A DNA stretch of 64,000 bases from Mycoplasma bradburyae (GTDB lineage Bacteria > Bacillota_I > Bacilli_A > Mycoplasmatales > Mycoplasmoidaceae). The notes beneath the pieces are model-generated. The model made no database searches and was not told the DNA's origin. It saw nothing but the letters and a program-made list of their open reading frames with translations. Numbering within the stretch: position 1 is the stretch's first letter; each line of letters opens with the position of its first letter. The position numbers and the translations under genes are program-made. This document shows positions 48,474 to 59,053 of the stretch, in pieces. The DNA lies in NCBI RefSeq assembly GCF_024338845.1, contig NZ_CP101414.1:868001-932000 (forward strand), written 5' to 3'.

Positions 48474-50690
48474 TTAAAATACTCCAATTATTTTTAATGC
48501 AATCAGTAAGGTTGAAACTAAAGCAATTGATGCAATTGTTAAAACAGTAATGATTAAAGGTTTATTTAATTTATTGATTTGTCTTGTTTTATTAAATGCT
48601 AGTTGCATGAAATAAAACCCGTATAAAGAAATAGATATTAATGCTAAGAAGATAACAAGAATAATTAAGAATGGATTAGTTCGTGCTTTTGAATCTATTA
48701 GAATGTTATCAATATCTCTAGAGAATGATTTAAGAGCAGCTGTTAAATCTTTTTCGCCATCAGCATTATTTTTATTTTGATCTGAAATCTTATCATAAAC
48801 TAAGTTAAAAGGTTTTAAGATATTGTTTAATTGAATAATTTCAGTAACTAAATTGTTGAAATGATTAATCGGCGAACCTAATGTTTGTTTAGCTAAAGAA
48901 TCTAATTTTAATAATCTTCTTCTAGCTTCTGCGAATGATTGGTTAAATTTATCAGGCGTTACTTTGTTTTCTTTTAGTAATTCTAATAATTTAGGTTTTA
49001 ATTCTTCTTTGTTAAAGTCTCTAATAAAAGCAACAAAGATTCGTTTATACATCTCACTTATCTGTTGTCAGTATAAGAATTGTCTATTAACAACTTGATT
49101 TCTTAAAAAGTTAAGGAAATAGCTTGTTGCTTGTTCTGCACTAAAACCTATGCTTCTACTTAAGATGATGTTAAAGTCGTTTTTAAACTCTCTTTTCTCA
49201 ATTGATTTCATTGCTAGATAAACCATTTGAAAAATTGTTTGAGGTTCAACATATAGTTTAGTTGCATCACCGTAATTTAATTTTGCATCTAGACCTACTG
49301 ATTTATAAAATCTAAGGAATGTTTCCTGAATTACTGGATATGCTAATTCTTTGTTTTCATTAATCTTCTGCAAATCACCAGATAAATTTATTGTGTCTAG
49401 TTTTTTAGTATATGTAGCAGTTACTTCAGGTTTTACTGCATCTTGGATTTTAACAGTTGCAGATAACGATCTATTATCCATTGATAATCCGGTTACTTCG
49501 TATTTAAATCTAGTATTAATTGGGTTTTCAAAATAGAAGAAGTTGCTTGATTTATTATTACGATTAAACGAATTAAATCTATTTAAAAAAGCGCTAGCAG
49601 ATAAAGTTGAATACAATCCTCTTACTTTAGGTGTGTATCTAGGGATGTTTTCAATCAATTCTTTAGGATTAGTTGGAACAGGTTCACCATCTACTGGAAC
49701 TGAAGGAGGTAGAATGTTTTCAACAGCAGGAGGTTGTTGTTGATTCATTTCTTCTTGCTGAGCTGGATCCTTATTTTGTTCTAAGTCAAAATCAATAAAT
49801 CTAGGTCTGATTTTACTGATAATGTATTCATCTCAACTTTTAAAGTTCTTTGGAGCATCTGAGAAAACACCACCTTTAGAATCAACTACTTTACCAGTTA
49901 CTTCATAGTCTTTATCAACTTCTGGTAAGTCATCATCATTAAAGAAGATCTTAGAAGTTTCTTTAGATAAAGCATCAAAATATGTTTTTAAAGTCATATC
50001 CCCTTCTTCTTGAGAAGTTGTGTTATTTACTGTCGCTTTAGAAGCGTCTGAATCAGGGGTTATTGAGTTGCCTTCACCCGTAATTTGTTTTTTATAGTCT
50101 GTTTTATTAGCTACTGATCCTCAGATTTTGTTATCATATGTTTTATTGTTGAATACGATTGTTCCTTTATGAAATGTTGCATCATTTGATAAAACATACG
50201 GAAAAACGATATCTAGACCATACTTAGAAGGATCACTTTTAATCATTTCTTTATTACTTTGGAAAAAAGCTTGAACTAATGAGTAATAAAGATTTCTATT
50301 AAACTTTTCTTGGAAACTAAACGATGTATTATTCTTAACAGCGTTGATTCTATCTTCAATCGCTTTAGCTAATCCGTCAATAAACTCACCGATTTTTCCA
50401 GATATCTTTTGATCAATACTTTTCTTAAGTTCTTCAAGATTAGCTGGCATTCTCGGTTGTTCTTGTGGGTTGTCAGCATTTTCTGAACCAGGTTGTTTTT
50501 CTACAACATCATCAGGATTGGGAATAGTAGGAACATTAGGATCTAATGTAATATCGTGTTTGATTAGATTAAAATCGATGGGTTTAGTGTTGTTGCTAAC
50601 TACACCCCCAAGCGTTGAAACGAATAGAGTAGGAACTAATAATCCGAATTTTAAATAAATCAATCTTTTTAAATTGGTTTTATTTTTCAT
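48474..50690 (-). CDS. Large membrane-anchored component of the F1-like X0 ATPase cluster
   Basis: A single 738-residue frame spans 48474-50690 once TGA is tryptophan. It has an N-terminal signal or anchor ([19 protein letters not shown]), a Pro/Gln/Glu-rich stretch, a large presumably extracellular region and two membrane helices near the C-terminus ([19 protein letters not shown] and [17 protein letters not shown]). The ATG at 50690 was preferred over a TTG three codons earlier. It overlaps the preceding gene and lies directly upstream of alpha. Proteins of this type are conserved, without known fold, in mycoplasma F1-like X0 clusters and may link the ATPase to surface proteins. Confidence 0.78.
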
Positions 50691-51171
50691 TTTTTTCAAC
50701 CTTTTTCTCTACTAGGTTAAAGTTACGAATTAAGGAATAGTAGTTTTTTTCTTTCCTTACCGCATTATAATCAATCAATTCTTGGAAGCTTAAACCTAAA
50801 TTAATTTTAGATTCATAATATGATAATTTTTTATTAAATTCATTTATTTTATCATCATATTTTTTAACTTTAAATTTGTAATCAAGTTTGAAAGGGGTGA
50901 ATTTTTCATCACTATAGATAGTTACCTTATTATTTTCAATCTTAATAAATGAACTTCTAATAATGTAATAATCTTCATCTTCTTCAATTGGGTCATAAAT
51001 TTTGAAAAAGACATTTTCCATACTGATTAGAGAATTATCTTGAATCAGTTCTCATTCATCTATCTGATTAACATTAAGCAAGAAATATCCTTGTTTATAA
51101 GTTAAGAATTTATTGTTAAATCGAATGAATTCAATTTCAGATGGAGCTGTTTTAAAATTTTGTTTTGCCAT
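50680..51171 (-). CDS. Small soluble component of the F1-like ATPase, epsilon-like
   Basis: The 163-residue protein has a beta-rich first half (YKQGYFLLNV, DYYIIRSSFIKIENNKVTIYSDEKF) followed by a helical, Lys/Glu-rich second half. Beta sandwich plus helices recalls the epsilon subunit of F1, but I see no motif that proves it. It begins at the ATG 51171 just after the gamma-like gene and overlaps the start of the 738-residue gene. One TGA tryptophan lies near residue 41. Confidence 0.65.
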
Positions 51172-51173
51172 AT

Positions 51174-52121
51174 CTATTCCATATCCCCATCGTTTGACGA
51201 ATCCATTTTAACCATTGATTCGTTACTTCTTGTAAGCATTTGTAATTCTTGAATTTCAATCTCACGTTTTTGCTTCAAGATTTCACGCCTTAGATTAATC
51301 AATGTTTCATCAAGATCACTAATTGTTTTGTTGTATTTTACAAGATTGTTTTTAGCAATAATTAATGATGATTCCACTAATAAAGAAGTAACAACATTTC
51401 TTAGATAAGAATTAATTTCATTAACGATGAATTCTTGTAAATTGTTATACAATTTGTACTTATCGATATCTTCTACTAATAATGTTTCAGCTTTTTCATA
51501 ATAAGAAGTATCAAGTTCGAATTCCTTAATCGGTAAGATCTTCAAGAATTTATTTTTAATCTTATTTGAATTAATTACGAAATTAATATCGATAATATCA
51601 CCTGATTCAATTTTTAGACGAATGATTTCTGGTATCGTTTTACTTAATTCTTTAAAATCATTTTCTTTATAGTGTTGAACTACTTCTAATTTATTTTTTT
51701 CACAAAAACTTTTAGCATGTTCACCAATTGTAATAAATTGATCATTATGAACATCTTCTTGTTTTAGGATTGCTCTATCATATCTTGAGTAGTTATCAGC
51801 AGCTGCGTTTTGTGTTTCAGTTACATAAATTCACAAACGTTTTTTGCTTACAAAGAACATGTCTTCAACTTTATCTAAAGTTAAGTTAATGAACTTGTTC
51901 TTAGCTAATAAAGAACTATCTTCATAAAAAGGGTTTTTTAGGTTGTATTTTTTATGCAAGATGTCTAGTAATGTTTTGGAATCGATAGCTCTTTTATAAA
52001 AATGTTCAAATCGCTTAGATAATTTAAAAATCTTAATTAGAGTAACGTCACGTTTAGATTCAACTAAGGTATGAATATTTTTTAAACTAGCTTGTTTCCG
52101 TTCGAGTTTTTTAATGTCCAT
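51174..52121 (-). CDS. Gamma-like subunit of the F1-like ATPase
   Basis: The 315-residue protein runs continuously from ATG 52121 to TAG 51174 with TGA as tryptophan. The N-terminal helix (MDIKKLERKQASLKNIHTLV) and the C-terminal helix (VESSLIIAKNNLVKYNKT then LINLRREILKQKREIEI) have the pattern of the two long helices that form the gamma stalk in F1. The middle would be the globular domain. It is placed five bases before the 166-aa gene's end and upstream of alpha and beta, as expected for a central-stalk protein. Homology to gamma is inferred from pattern and context only. Confidence 0.7.
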
Positions 52122-52127
52122 AATGAA

Positions 52128-52628
52128 CTAAGCGTTAATGATTCCTTGAGAGAAAACAACCTTTAATTGGTTGGTTTCTGGAGAACGGTAAATAATAATT
52201 CCATCAACAACTTCTACAATCTTGTTTTCATCGAATAACTGATTATTTAACAATAAATTAAATCTTTCCACAAGAATTCTTAATTCTTCATCATTTTCTA
52301 AAGTTGATCTTAGATTCACTGCATCTGATTGAGAAGATTCAGCTGTAGTAACAATTGGAACTAATTTACTTCAAGAAAAACGAGCATTGCGTGTTCAAGA
52401 AATAATTAGATCATCAAAAACAATTTCTCAACGATTTGTAATTGCATCTTTAATTTTTTCAATAAAGGTTTTAGCTTGAACTGAATTTTCAGATGTATTA
52501 GTTTGCAATAATGATGTGTTAAATAATTGCGAGAATTCTACAAAATCCTTGTGTTGAACTAATGAAGGATAATTTGTTTGTACAAGATCTTCTTGAATTT
52601 GATCTGTTTTTTTATTTTTGTTTTTCAT
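52128..52628 (-). CDS. Small conserved component of the F1-like ATPase cluster
   Basis: The 166-residue soluble protein is mostly helical with a basic N-terminus (MKNKNKKTDQIQEDL). It contains DDLIISWTRNARFSWSKLVP in the centre and ends with a short beta segment (VEVVDGIIIYRSPETNQLKV). No family is recognised. Its ATG overlaps the stop of the multi-pass protein (TAATG) and its stop lies six bases before the gamma-like gene, so it is surely part of the same complex or operon. The frame crosses two TGA tryptophans. Confidence 0.68.
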
Positions 52629-54334
52629 TATGAATTAACTCCTGAGTAATTATTTATTTCTTGATTTAGTTCTTCTTGTTGCTGTGGCACTGTTTTTGTT
52701 GAACTATCTTGATCTGTTGTTTGTTGGTCGATTTTTGATTCTTTAGTATTTTCTGATTTTATTTTTGGTTTGTTATTAAAGATATTACTCTTATTAACAA
52801 AGAAGTATATGAAGTAAATACTTGCTATTACATATATAAAGTTAATACTTAAAACAACTATAAGTAACGCATATAAGATTTGGTTGATTGTTAGATCTGA
52901 ATTTAATGAGTTTAAAGTAAAGTTTTGATTGTTAGTTAATGTGTTATTGAATGTAATTAAAAATACACTAGCCACAATAAAGATTGATACTAAACTTAAA
53001 CCGATGATGATACCAGCTGATTGCTTATTAGAACTTATTAAGTAAGTCAAGATAACTAATAAGGTAATTAAAGTAATTATTAATAATCCTGTGTATGCAT
53101 TAGCTGTATTGAAGTTAGTTCTATCGAAATCAGATGATAAAAAAACTGCTCAAAATAATAATAAAGAACCTGAATGGTAAATATTATTAACAACAGGAGT
53201 TTTGTTTCTTCTAATAACAAAGAAGTAAACACCTCAATAAACTAAGAATAACAATACACCAACTACTCAGAATCAATCAGTTGATAAATCAATTTTTGGT
53301 GTATCAATAACATCGGTATTTGGATATTTACCTAATGCTAATATTTTGATAATACCAAACACTAATGTTGTAAGGATTACGAAACAAAAGCCCATTGTTC
53401 CATAAGCCTTATTTTTTAAATCGTCATTAATTAATTTAACAAAAATTAATCTTAGGTTAAGTAATGTATATAAGTTAGAAGTAATAAATAATGCGATTGA
53501 TAAAGTTATTAAAACGAATAACAATAAAACTCTTTCAGGGAACAATCCTGATGTTAATGAGTTAATGAAATTAATAACTTTGTTGTCATTAAAGATGATA
53601 TTAGCATCTTTACTACCTTTAATAAGTTGATCCAAGAAAATAAATAAAATAATTCAACTTAGCAATTTAGCACTATAAGAAATAAGAATGAAGTAAAGAT
53701 TCTTAGTGCTGATTGGTTGAATCTTTTTATTTAAAATGTATCCAACTATTCAATATACATAGTTCAGAATTACCAATAATATATTTAATGAACATACTCC
53801 TAATACAGATGATAAGCTTGCTTTGTTGTTAATTCATCCTAAAAGTAATGCACCACTAATAATACTGAATGATAAATATATTGAGAATCAAATTGAATAA
53901 AGTTTGATTCTGTGATTAATTGAACTTACGTTTTGGTAGTTTCATCAAAGTGATGTAATAAAAACTAAATATAACCCTATAAGCCTTAATAGGATAAAGA
54001 AGTTAATACTTTGATATGTCGGATTTTGGAATTGAAATAAAGCCGTAATCGGATAACGATTAGGATCAAGCGTGGTCATTATCGGCTTAGTTGCATCCAT
54101 AGTTGATCTAATTGGCATGTAATTTACCAAGAACAATCGGTCAGGAGCCATTATAAATCCAACACTGAACGCAAATAATACTAAAAAGATTAGCGATCGA
54201 TAAAACAAAACCATTTTTACATTTTGTTTTATCGAGACAACATCAGATTTTAATTCATAAAATGTATTGTTGTCTGGTATCTTAAATAATCTTTTAATCT
54301 TATCTAAATTAATTGATAGTTTTTTAACAGACAT
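52628..54334 (-). CDS. Multi-pass membrane component of the F1-like X0 ATPase
   Basis: One frame of 568 codons (TGA as tryptophan) encodes about twelve membrane helices between residues 40 and 500, followed by a ~60-residue Gln/Lys/Ser-rich cytoplasmic tail. It shows no similarity in pattern to F0 a, b or c subunits: there is no helical hairpin with a buried carboxylate and no conserved a-subunit Arg that I can identify. It is the first gene of the seven-gene set and would be the X0 membrane part. The function, ion transport or mechanical anchor, is open. Confidence 0.75.
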
Positions 54335-54381
54335 TTAGATATCTACTAATAAGCTCATCGTGATCAATCTTCACATTTTAG

Positions 54382-54409
54382 TGAAATGTTGGATCTCACC
54401 CAACATTTC
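54382..54409 (-). promoter_or_regulatory. Leader hairpin of the F1-like ATPase operon
   Basis: TGAAATGTTGG and CCAACATTTCA form a perfect 11-bp stem with a 6-base loop, about 48 bases before the first ATG. No T run follows, so it is not an ordinary terminator; it may protect or regulate the leader. Confidence 0.4.
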
Positions 54410-54656
54410 AATATAGGCTTGTTAGTTATTTATATCTTATAAATTCTAACCGAATATAATAATTATTACAACTAAAAGGGCTATTCTAAAAGATTTTGGT
54501 TTTAATAATTATTATCTTAAAGCAACTATCCATATATAAATTTTAATATACTGACAAACAAAATTAAGCATTTATTTGTAAATATAGAATTATTCATAAT
54601 TGTTAGTCTAATAAGGATAACAAAATGTTTAAAGTAGAGTTATTGCTTATAAATAA

Positions 54657-54694
54657 AAATAAAATCTGATTTATTTAAGAATCAGATTTTATTT
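54657..54694 (-). terminator. Terminator of the coiled-coil membrane protein gene
   Basis: A perfect 15-bp stem (54657-54671 with 54680-54694) with an 8-base loop follows the stop codon at 54707 and is followed by T-rich DNA on the minus strand. Confidence 0.85.
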
Positions 54695-54706
54695 AACTTT
54701 TTTGTT

Positions 54707-55552
54707 TTATCTCTTTGTTGGTGATGATGGTTGATTTATTAAACTGCGTTTAGTGGCTGGATGAGTAGGTCCTGCTGTAATTTGAACGCGTTTAGGTTCA
54801 ATATTTTTTATTAAAGTTTGGGTAGTTGTTACAACTGTTTTTTTAAGAACTTGCTGATTTTGTTGCGTTTTATTAATTTGAGGGTTGTTATTGATTAATG
54901 GTTTAGGTTGTTGAGGTTGAGGTACTTGTTGAGGTTTAGGAGCAACTTTTTCTATTGTTTTTTGTTGTTGAATAATAGCTAGTGAGTTATTGTTATTTTT
55001 TCTTAAGTTTGCTATTTCTTGATTTAATAAATTAATTTTATTGAGATTTTCCTGATTAGTTCTATTTAAGTTATCTAGTCTTAAGTTGAATTGTTCTGAT
55101 TCTTCTAACATTTCTTGATATTTGATAAAGAATAACTCAAGTTTTTTGTTTCTATTTTTGAAGTCTTTAATAACTAGGATAATAGATACAACTAATAAGG
55201 CGATTCCAGCAATTATCAGGATGCTGCCAAAAGCCAGCATTACATACGAAATTTTGGTAAGCTCATTTTTGAAAATCTCACCGAAATTAGACATCTCAGC
55301 ACCATTAACTTCTGTTAGGTCAAGAACTCTTTGAGTAATCGAACCAATCACGTAAGAAATTAATCACGCACCAATCCATACAGCTATTATCCCTGTAATT
55401 GATAAGATGATCGGTAGAATGCCAATTCTTCTTCTTATTTTATCTTTTTCAAAATCAGAACTTACTTCTTCTTGTTCTACTTCGCTACTTTGAACTTCTT
55501 GTTCTTCAATAGCTATTTCTTCATTTTCTTTATTAACTTTTTTTGATTTCAC
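54707..55552 (-). CDS. Coiled-coil membrane protein with Pro/Gln-rich tail, function unknown
   Basis: The 281-residue protein has an acidic N-terminus (Glu/Gln/Ser-rich), two membrane helices (about residues 45-70 and 100-125), a coiled coil (residues ~130-185, with QFNLRLDNLNRTNQENLNKI) and a long C-terminal tail rich in Pro, Gln, Asn, Thr and Lys ending RSLINQPSSPTKR. Both ends are probably cytoplasmic. Pro/Gln-rich tails are common in cytoskeletal and attachment-organelle proteins of the M. pneumoniae group, but no specific homologue is recognised. It is transcribed alone, between two terminators. Confidence 0.7.
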
Positions 55553-55652
55553 TTTTTATAAAATACCTAATTACACAATTTTATTATAATAGTCAACTAA
55601 ACCTAAACTAACGTGATTTATTATAAATTTATTTAAAATAAAGCACAAAAAA

Positions 55653-55681
55653 AACGTTATCAAATTAATAATGATAACGTT
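55653..55681 (-). terminator. Terminator of the three-gene surface operon
   Basis: AACGTTATCA and TGATAACGTT pair over 10 bp with a 9-base loop. A run of eight T follows on the minus strand, 16 bases after the stop at 55697. Confidence 0.85.
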
Positions 55682-55696
55682 CTTTTTATTTTTTTA

Positions 55697-58600
55697 TTAA
55701 CCTCTATAAGCCTTTAAATGGTCTAGTGAGTCAAAGTATAATGTTCTTCCGTCTTGTAATTTAAGTGGGTATAAAGTAAATACAGTATTTTTAATTTTAG
55801 TTGTTGTATTTTTGTCGATGTAGAATTTGTAGTTTTCATCAACTTTAGGTTTAAGTTCGATTAATGCTCTATTTTTAGCTTCTTTTTCAAGTCTTGAAAG
55901 GTTCTTGTAATTTCCTCTAACTAAACCTAGTTTTTGGTTAGTAGCATTGTTGTAATACAAAACGATTTCGTAGTTATTATCAACATTTGCTTTATTTGAA
56001 AACTGACCAATAAAGTATTTTGTTAATTCTCGGCTTTGAATTGAATCAAAGAATAAACTGTGTTTGTCAGAAGAACTATCAATCGATAGATTGATATCAG
56101 TTCCAGTTATATCGTAATACTTACCATATCTTAATTCAGTAAATGTATTAATGCCACCTTGTAAAACTAGAAGGTTGTTTGGATCAGTAACAATTTGATC
56201 ACCACTCTTAGTTATCGAATCGTTAGATAATCTACTAAGCGCTTCTTGGTAAAATTTCCACATATAAGTGATTGGGAATCAAGTATTGTTATCAGTTACC
56301 AAAGTTGCGAATTGATCTTGATCAATACCTTTAGGTAAGATAGGTAGATTAATTTTGTTATTAGTTTGATATTCCGCTTTTAATTCAACTTGGTTGTTAT
56401 TCGAATTAAGTTCCAAGTATTTTTGATATTTTAGATCATAACTATAAGCAGATAAATCAATACCATCAACTTTGTAGTGATTCGATAAATTAGTTAAAGA
56501 ATTGTGTAACTGATCTAAAGGTAAGCGAGTTAATGTAGATAATAACGCTTGTTTAAAGTTGTTTTGGTTAGATCCTAGACTTTCAATTAATAAATTCTTT
56601 TTATCAGAACTTAAATCAATTTCAAATAAAGGTTGCTTGTTAGTTCCATATGTAAGAACTGGTTTGATGTCTTTAGCATCAAATACATGTTGAGTTAAGA
56701 AGTTAGTGTTGTAAGCGCTTGATAAATTGATTGAATTGTAACTTAAATTCGAATTAGCTTGCAATAAATCATTAAACGTATTTACATAATCAACAAAGCG
56801 GTTATCACGACCGTTACCTAAACTGAATGTAGCTACAGTTTTGTCATAGAATTGAGCAAACTTATTAACTTGAGATTTAGCAACATTTAAGAAGTTTTCA
56901 TCTAATATTTTGTTTAATGAACTGAAATTACTCAAGCCTGATAGGATAGCATAAGTAGAAGCTCCATTAATATAAGATTGACTTAAATAAGATTTATAGA
57001 ATTCTGAATTAGGGTTAATAGCAAAATTATTATTACCAGAATAGTTTAAACCAAATTTTTCAGATATTTTTCTAATGAATTCTTCTTTGTTAGTAATAGC
57101 TTGATTATCTAATTTTCAATCAACATCAACATTTAAGTAAAGTTTTCTGTTTTCAGCTGAAATTCTATAAGATTCTCAATAACCTGGTAAGAATGTTAAT
57201 TTAGAAGCTCAAGAATCTCATCTTCTACCCGGATTTTTAATATCAGCAACAAGACCAGCAGCATTTCTTCTATTAGTAGTTAGATCAAAAATATCAGCAC
57301 CTACATGAAGGGTATCGTTACTAATACCAACACTTTCTGGATATGTTCCATAAACTTTGTTAGCATTTTCTAAATTACCAAATCCAAAGTAGTAAGGCGA
57401 GTTTTGAATAAAGCCGTCTTTATTAAAATTACCAGCATTTAATCATCAAGAATTATTACTAAATGTGTCGTGGTAAATAAATACTTTATTTGTATGACTT
57501 CCGTTATAGTTATCCTTGGCAATATATGGATCACCATGAACGGTATAACCGTATAAGTTACCCTTATAGATTAATCCGATATTTTTACCAAATAATTCAA
57601 CACCATCTTTAGTAACAAATGAACGGTTTTTAATATATGCGTGAGTTTTTAAAAATTCTTTATCTAATAGTTTAGCAACTTCAGTATCAGATTTATTACG
57701 CCCTATTGATTCATAATTAGCAATTAAAGGTTTTAAATTATCTTGCTCTTGGTTAAGTCCTAAACCATAATTACTTACTGAACTATCTAATGAGGAAGTT
57801 GAAGGGATGATTGAACCTTGATTATTTCTTTGATATCTAGAATTTAATTCAACTGAATCAAAGTTTTTACTAACAAAATCAGGTGAAGATATTTTTTGTA
57901 AGTTAGCGATCAGATCATTAACACTAAAACCTTGATTAACTACTAATTTATCAGAAATACTTACATTGTTTCAATCCTGATTTTGATCTTTAAACCCAAT
58001 TCCGAAGTATTTATCAAACCCATAATTAGGAGCAGTTGGGTAATCTAAATAAATACCTGAACGTTGTTGAACGCCGATTGCTGCTTTTGGTAAGCTAATT
58101 GTTGGTAAAAATGAAGACTGACTAAAGATATCATTTGTTTTTTGATTAAACAATTGATTAATTTTTTGGTCGAAAGCTCTACCTAAATTAGCATCAGAAC
58201 TTAATGTAAAATTACCTTGATCGCTGAAAACAGCAGATGATTTACTTAACGAAACGTAAGTTGAGTTATTTTTATCATTGCTATATGGAATGTAGTAATC
58301 TAATGAGAACTTATCATCACCATTAATTGCTTGGTTAATTACGAACTCTTTAAACTTATTAATATCGTTTTTATTTAATGGATTGAAGTAATGATTTTGA
58401 CCGTTTTTATCCTTAAAAACATAATAAGCTATTGAATTTTCGCTAATATTGTTCCAGAAATTATTCTTTAATTCATCTAAAGAATCATATAATTTATCAC
58501 CGCTACCATAAGCGTATTTTTTGATTAGTTTATATTCTGGTAATAAACTAGCAGCAGCTTGCTCGTTAGTTAATAATTCACCGTTAGCGCCAATATAAGC

Positions 58601-58984
58601 ATCACTTAATTTATTTTGATCAAACGGCTTAATTTGGTTACTTGTCAGATCAACAATCCCTTTTTCACGATCAGCATAACTAGCAGACAAATCCCCAATA
58701 AATTTATTTAAATCAGGATTAGGTTTTCTTGGATCGATCTTGTCATTAAAACCTTCATTCGTAGAAGTAACTAGGTTCGAATTAGATTGAATTATCGAAG
58801 TTAGTTTGTTATCAGAATCAATTGTTGCGCTTATTGAAGCTCCGATAATACCTGAAATTAAACCAGCAGAAGCAAAAGCAACAGCACCATATAGTAATTG
58901 CTTTTTCATTCTGATTGATAGACTCTTTTTTAATTTAGCTAGCTTAGCTAATTTAGCTTTGTTATTCATAGGTCGATCCGCCAT
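55697..58984 (-). CDS. Large anchored surface protein, unknown function (1095 aa)
   Basis: The frame is continuous over 1096 codons with TGA as tryptophan; I followed the middle part codon by codon. The basic N-terminus (KLAKLAKLKKSLSIRMKK) is followed by one membrane helix (residues ~30-55, LLYGAVAFASAGLISGIIGA) and then about 1040 residues rich in Asn, Ser, Asp and Tyr with no lipobox. This suggests a signal-anchored external protein. Repeated phrases such as IDLSSDKKNL and LPKGIDQDQF hint at several similar domains, but no family is recognised. It is the third gene of an operon with the large lipoprotein and the Ser-rich protein. The topology loosely resembles mycoplasma protein M, without sequence support. 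Confidence 0.75.
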
Positions 58985-59053
58985 AGTCTTGATAATCTAA
59001 GATTATAAAATATTTAACGAAATATTTAAAGTATATAGCATATACTTTTTATC

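Larger units (their letters stand above)
54335..54706. other. Intergenic region upstream of the F1-like operon
   Basis: No gene is seen. It contains a hairpin in the presumed 5' leader of the ATPase operon and, at its right end, the terminator of the coiled-coil membrane protein gene. The promoter of the ATPase operon should lie here. Confidence 0.6.
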
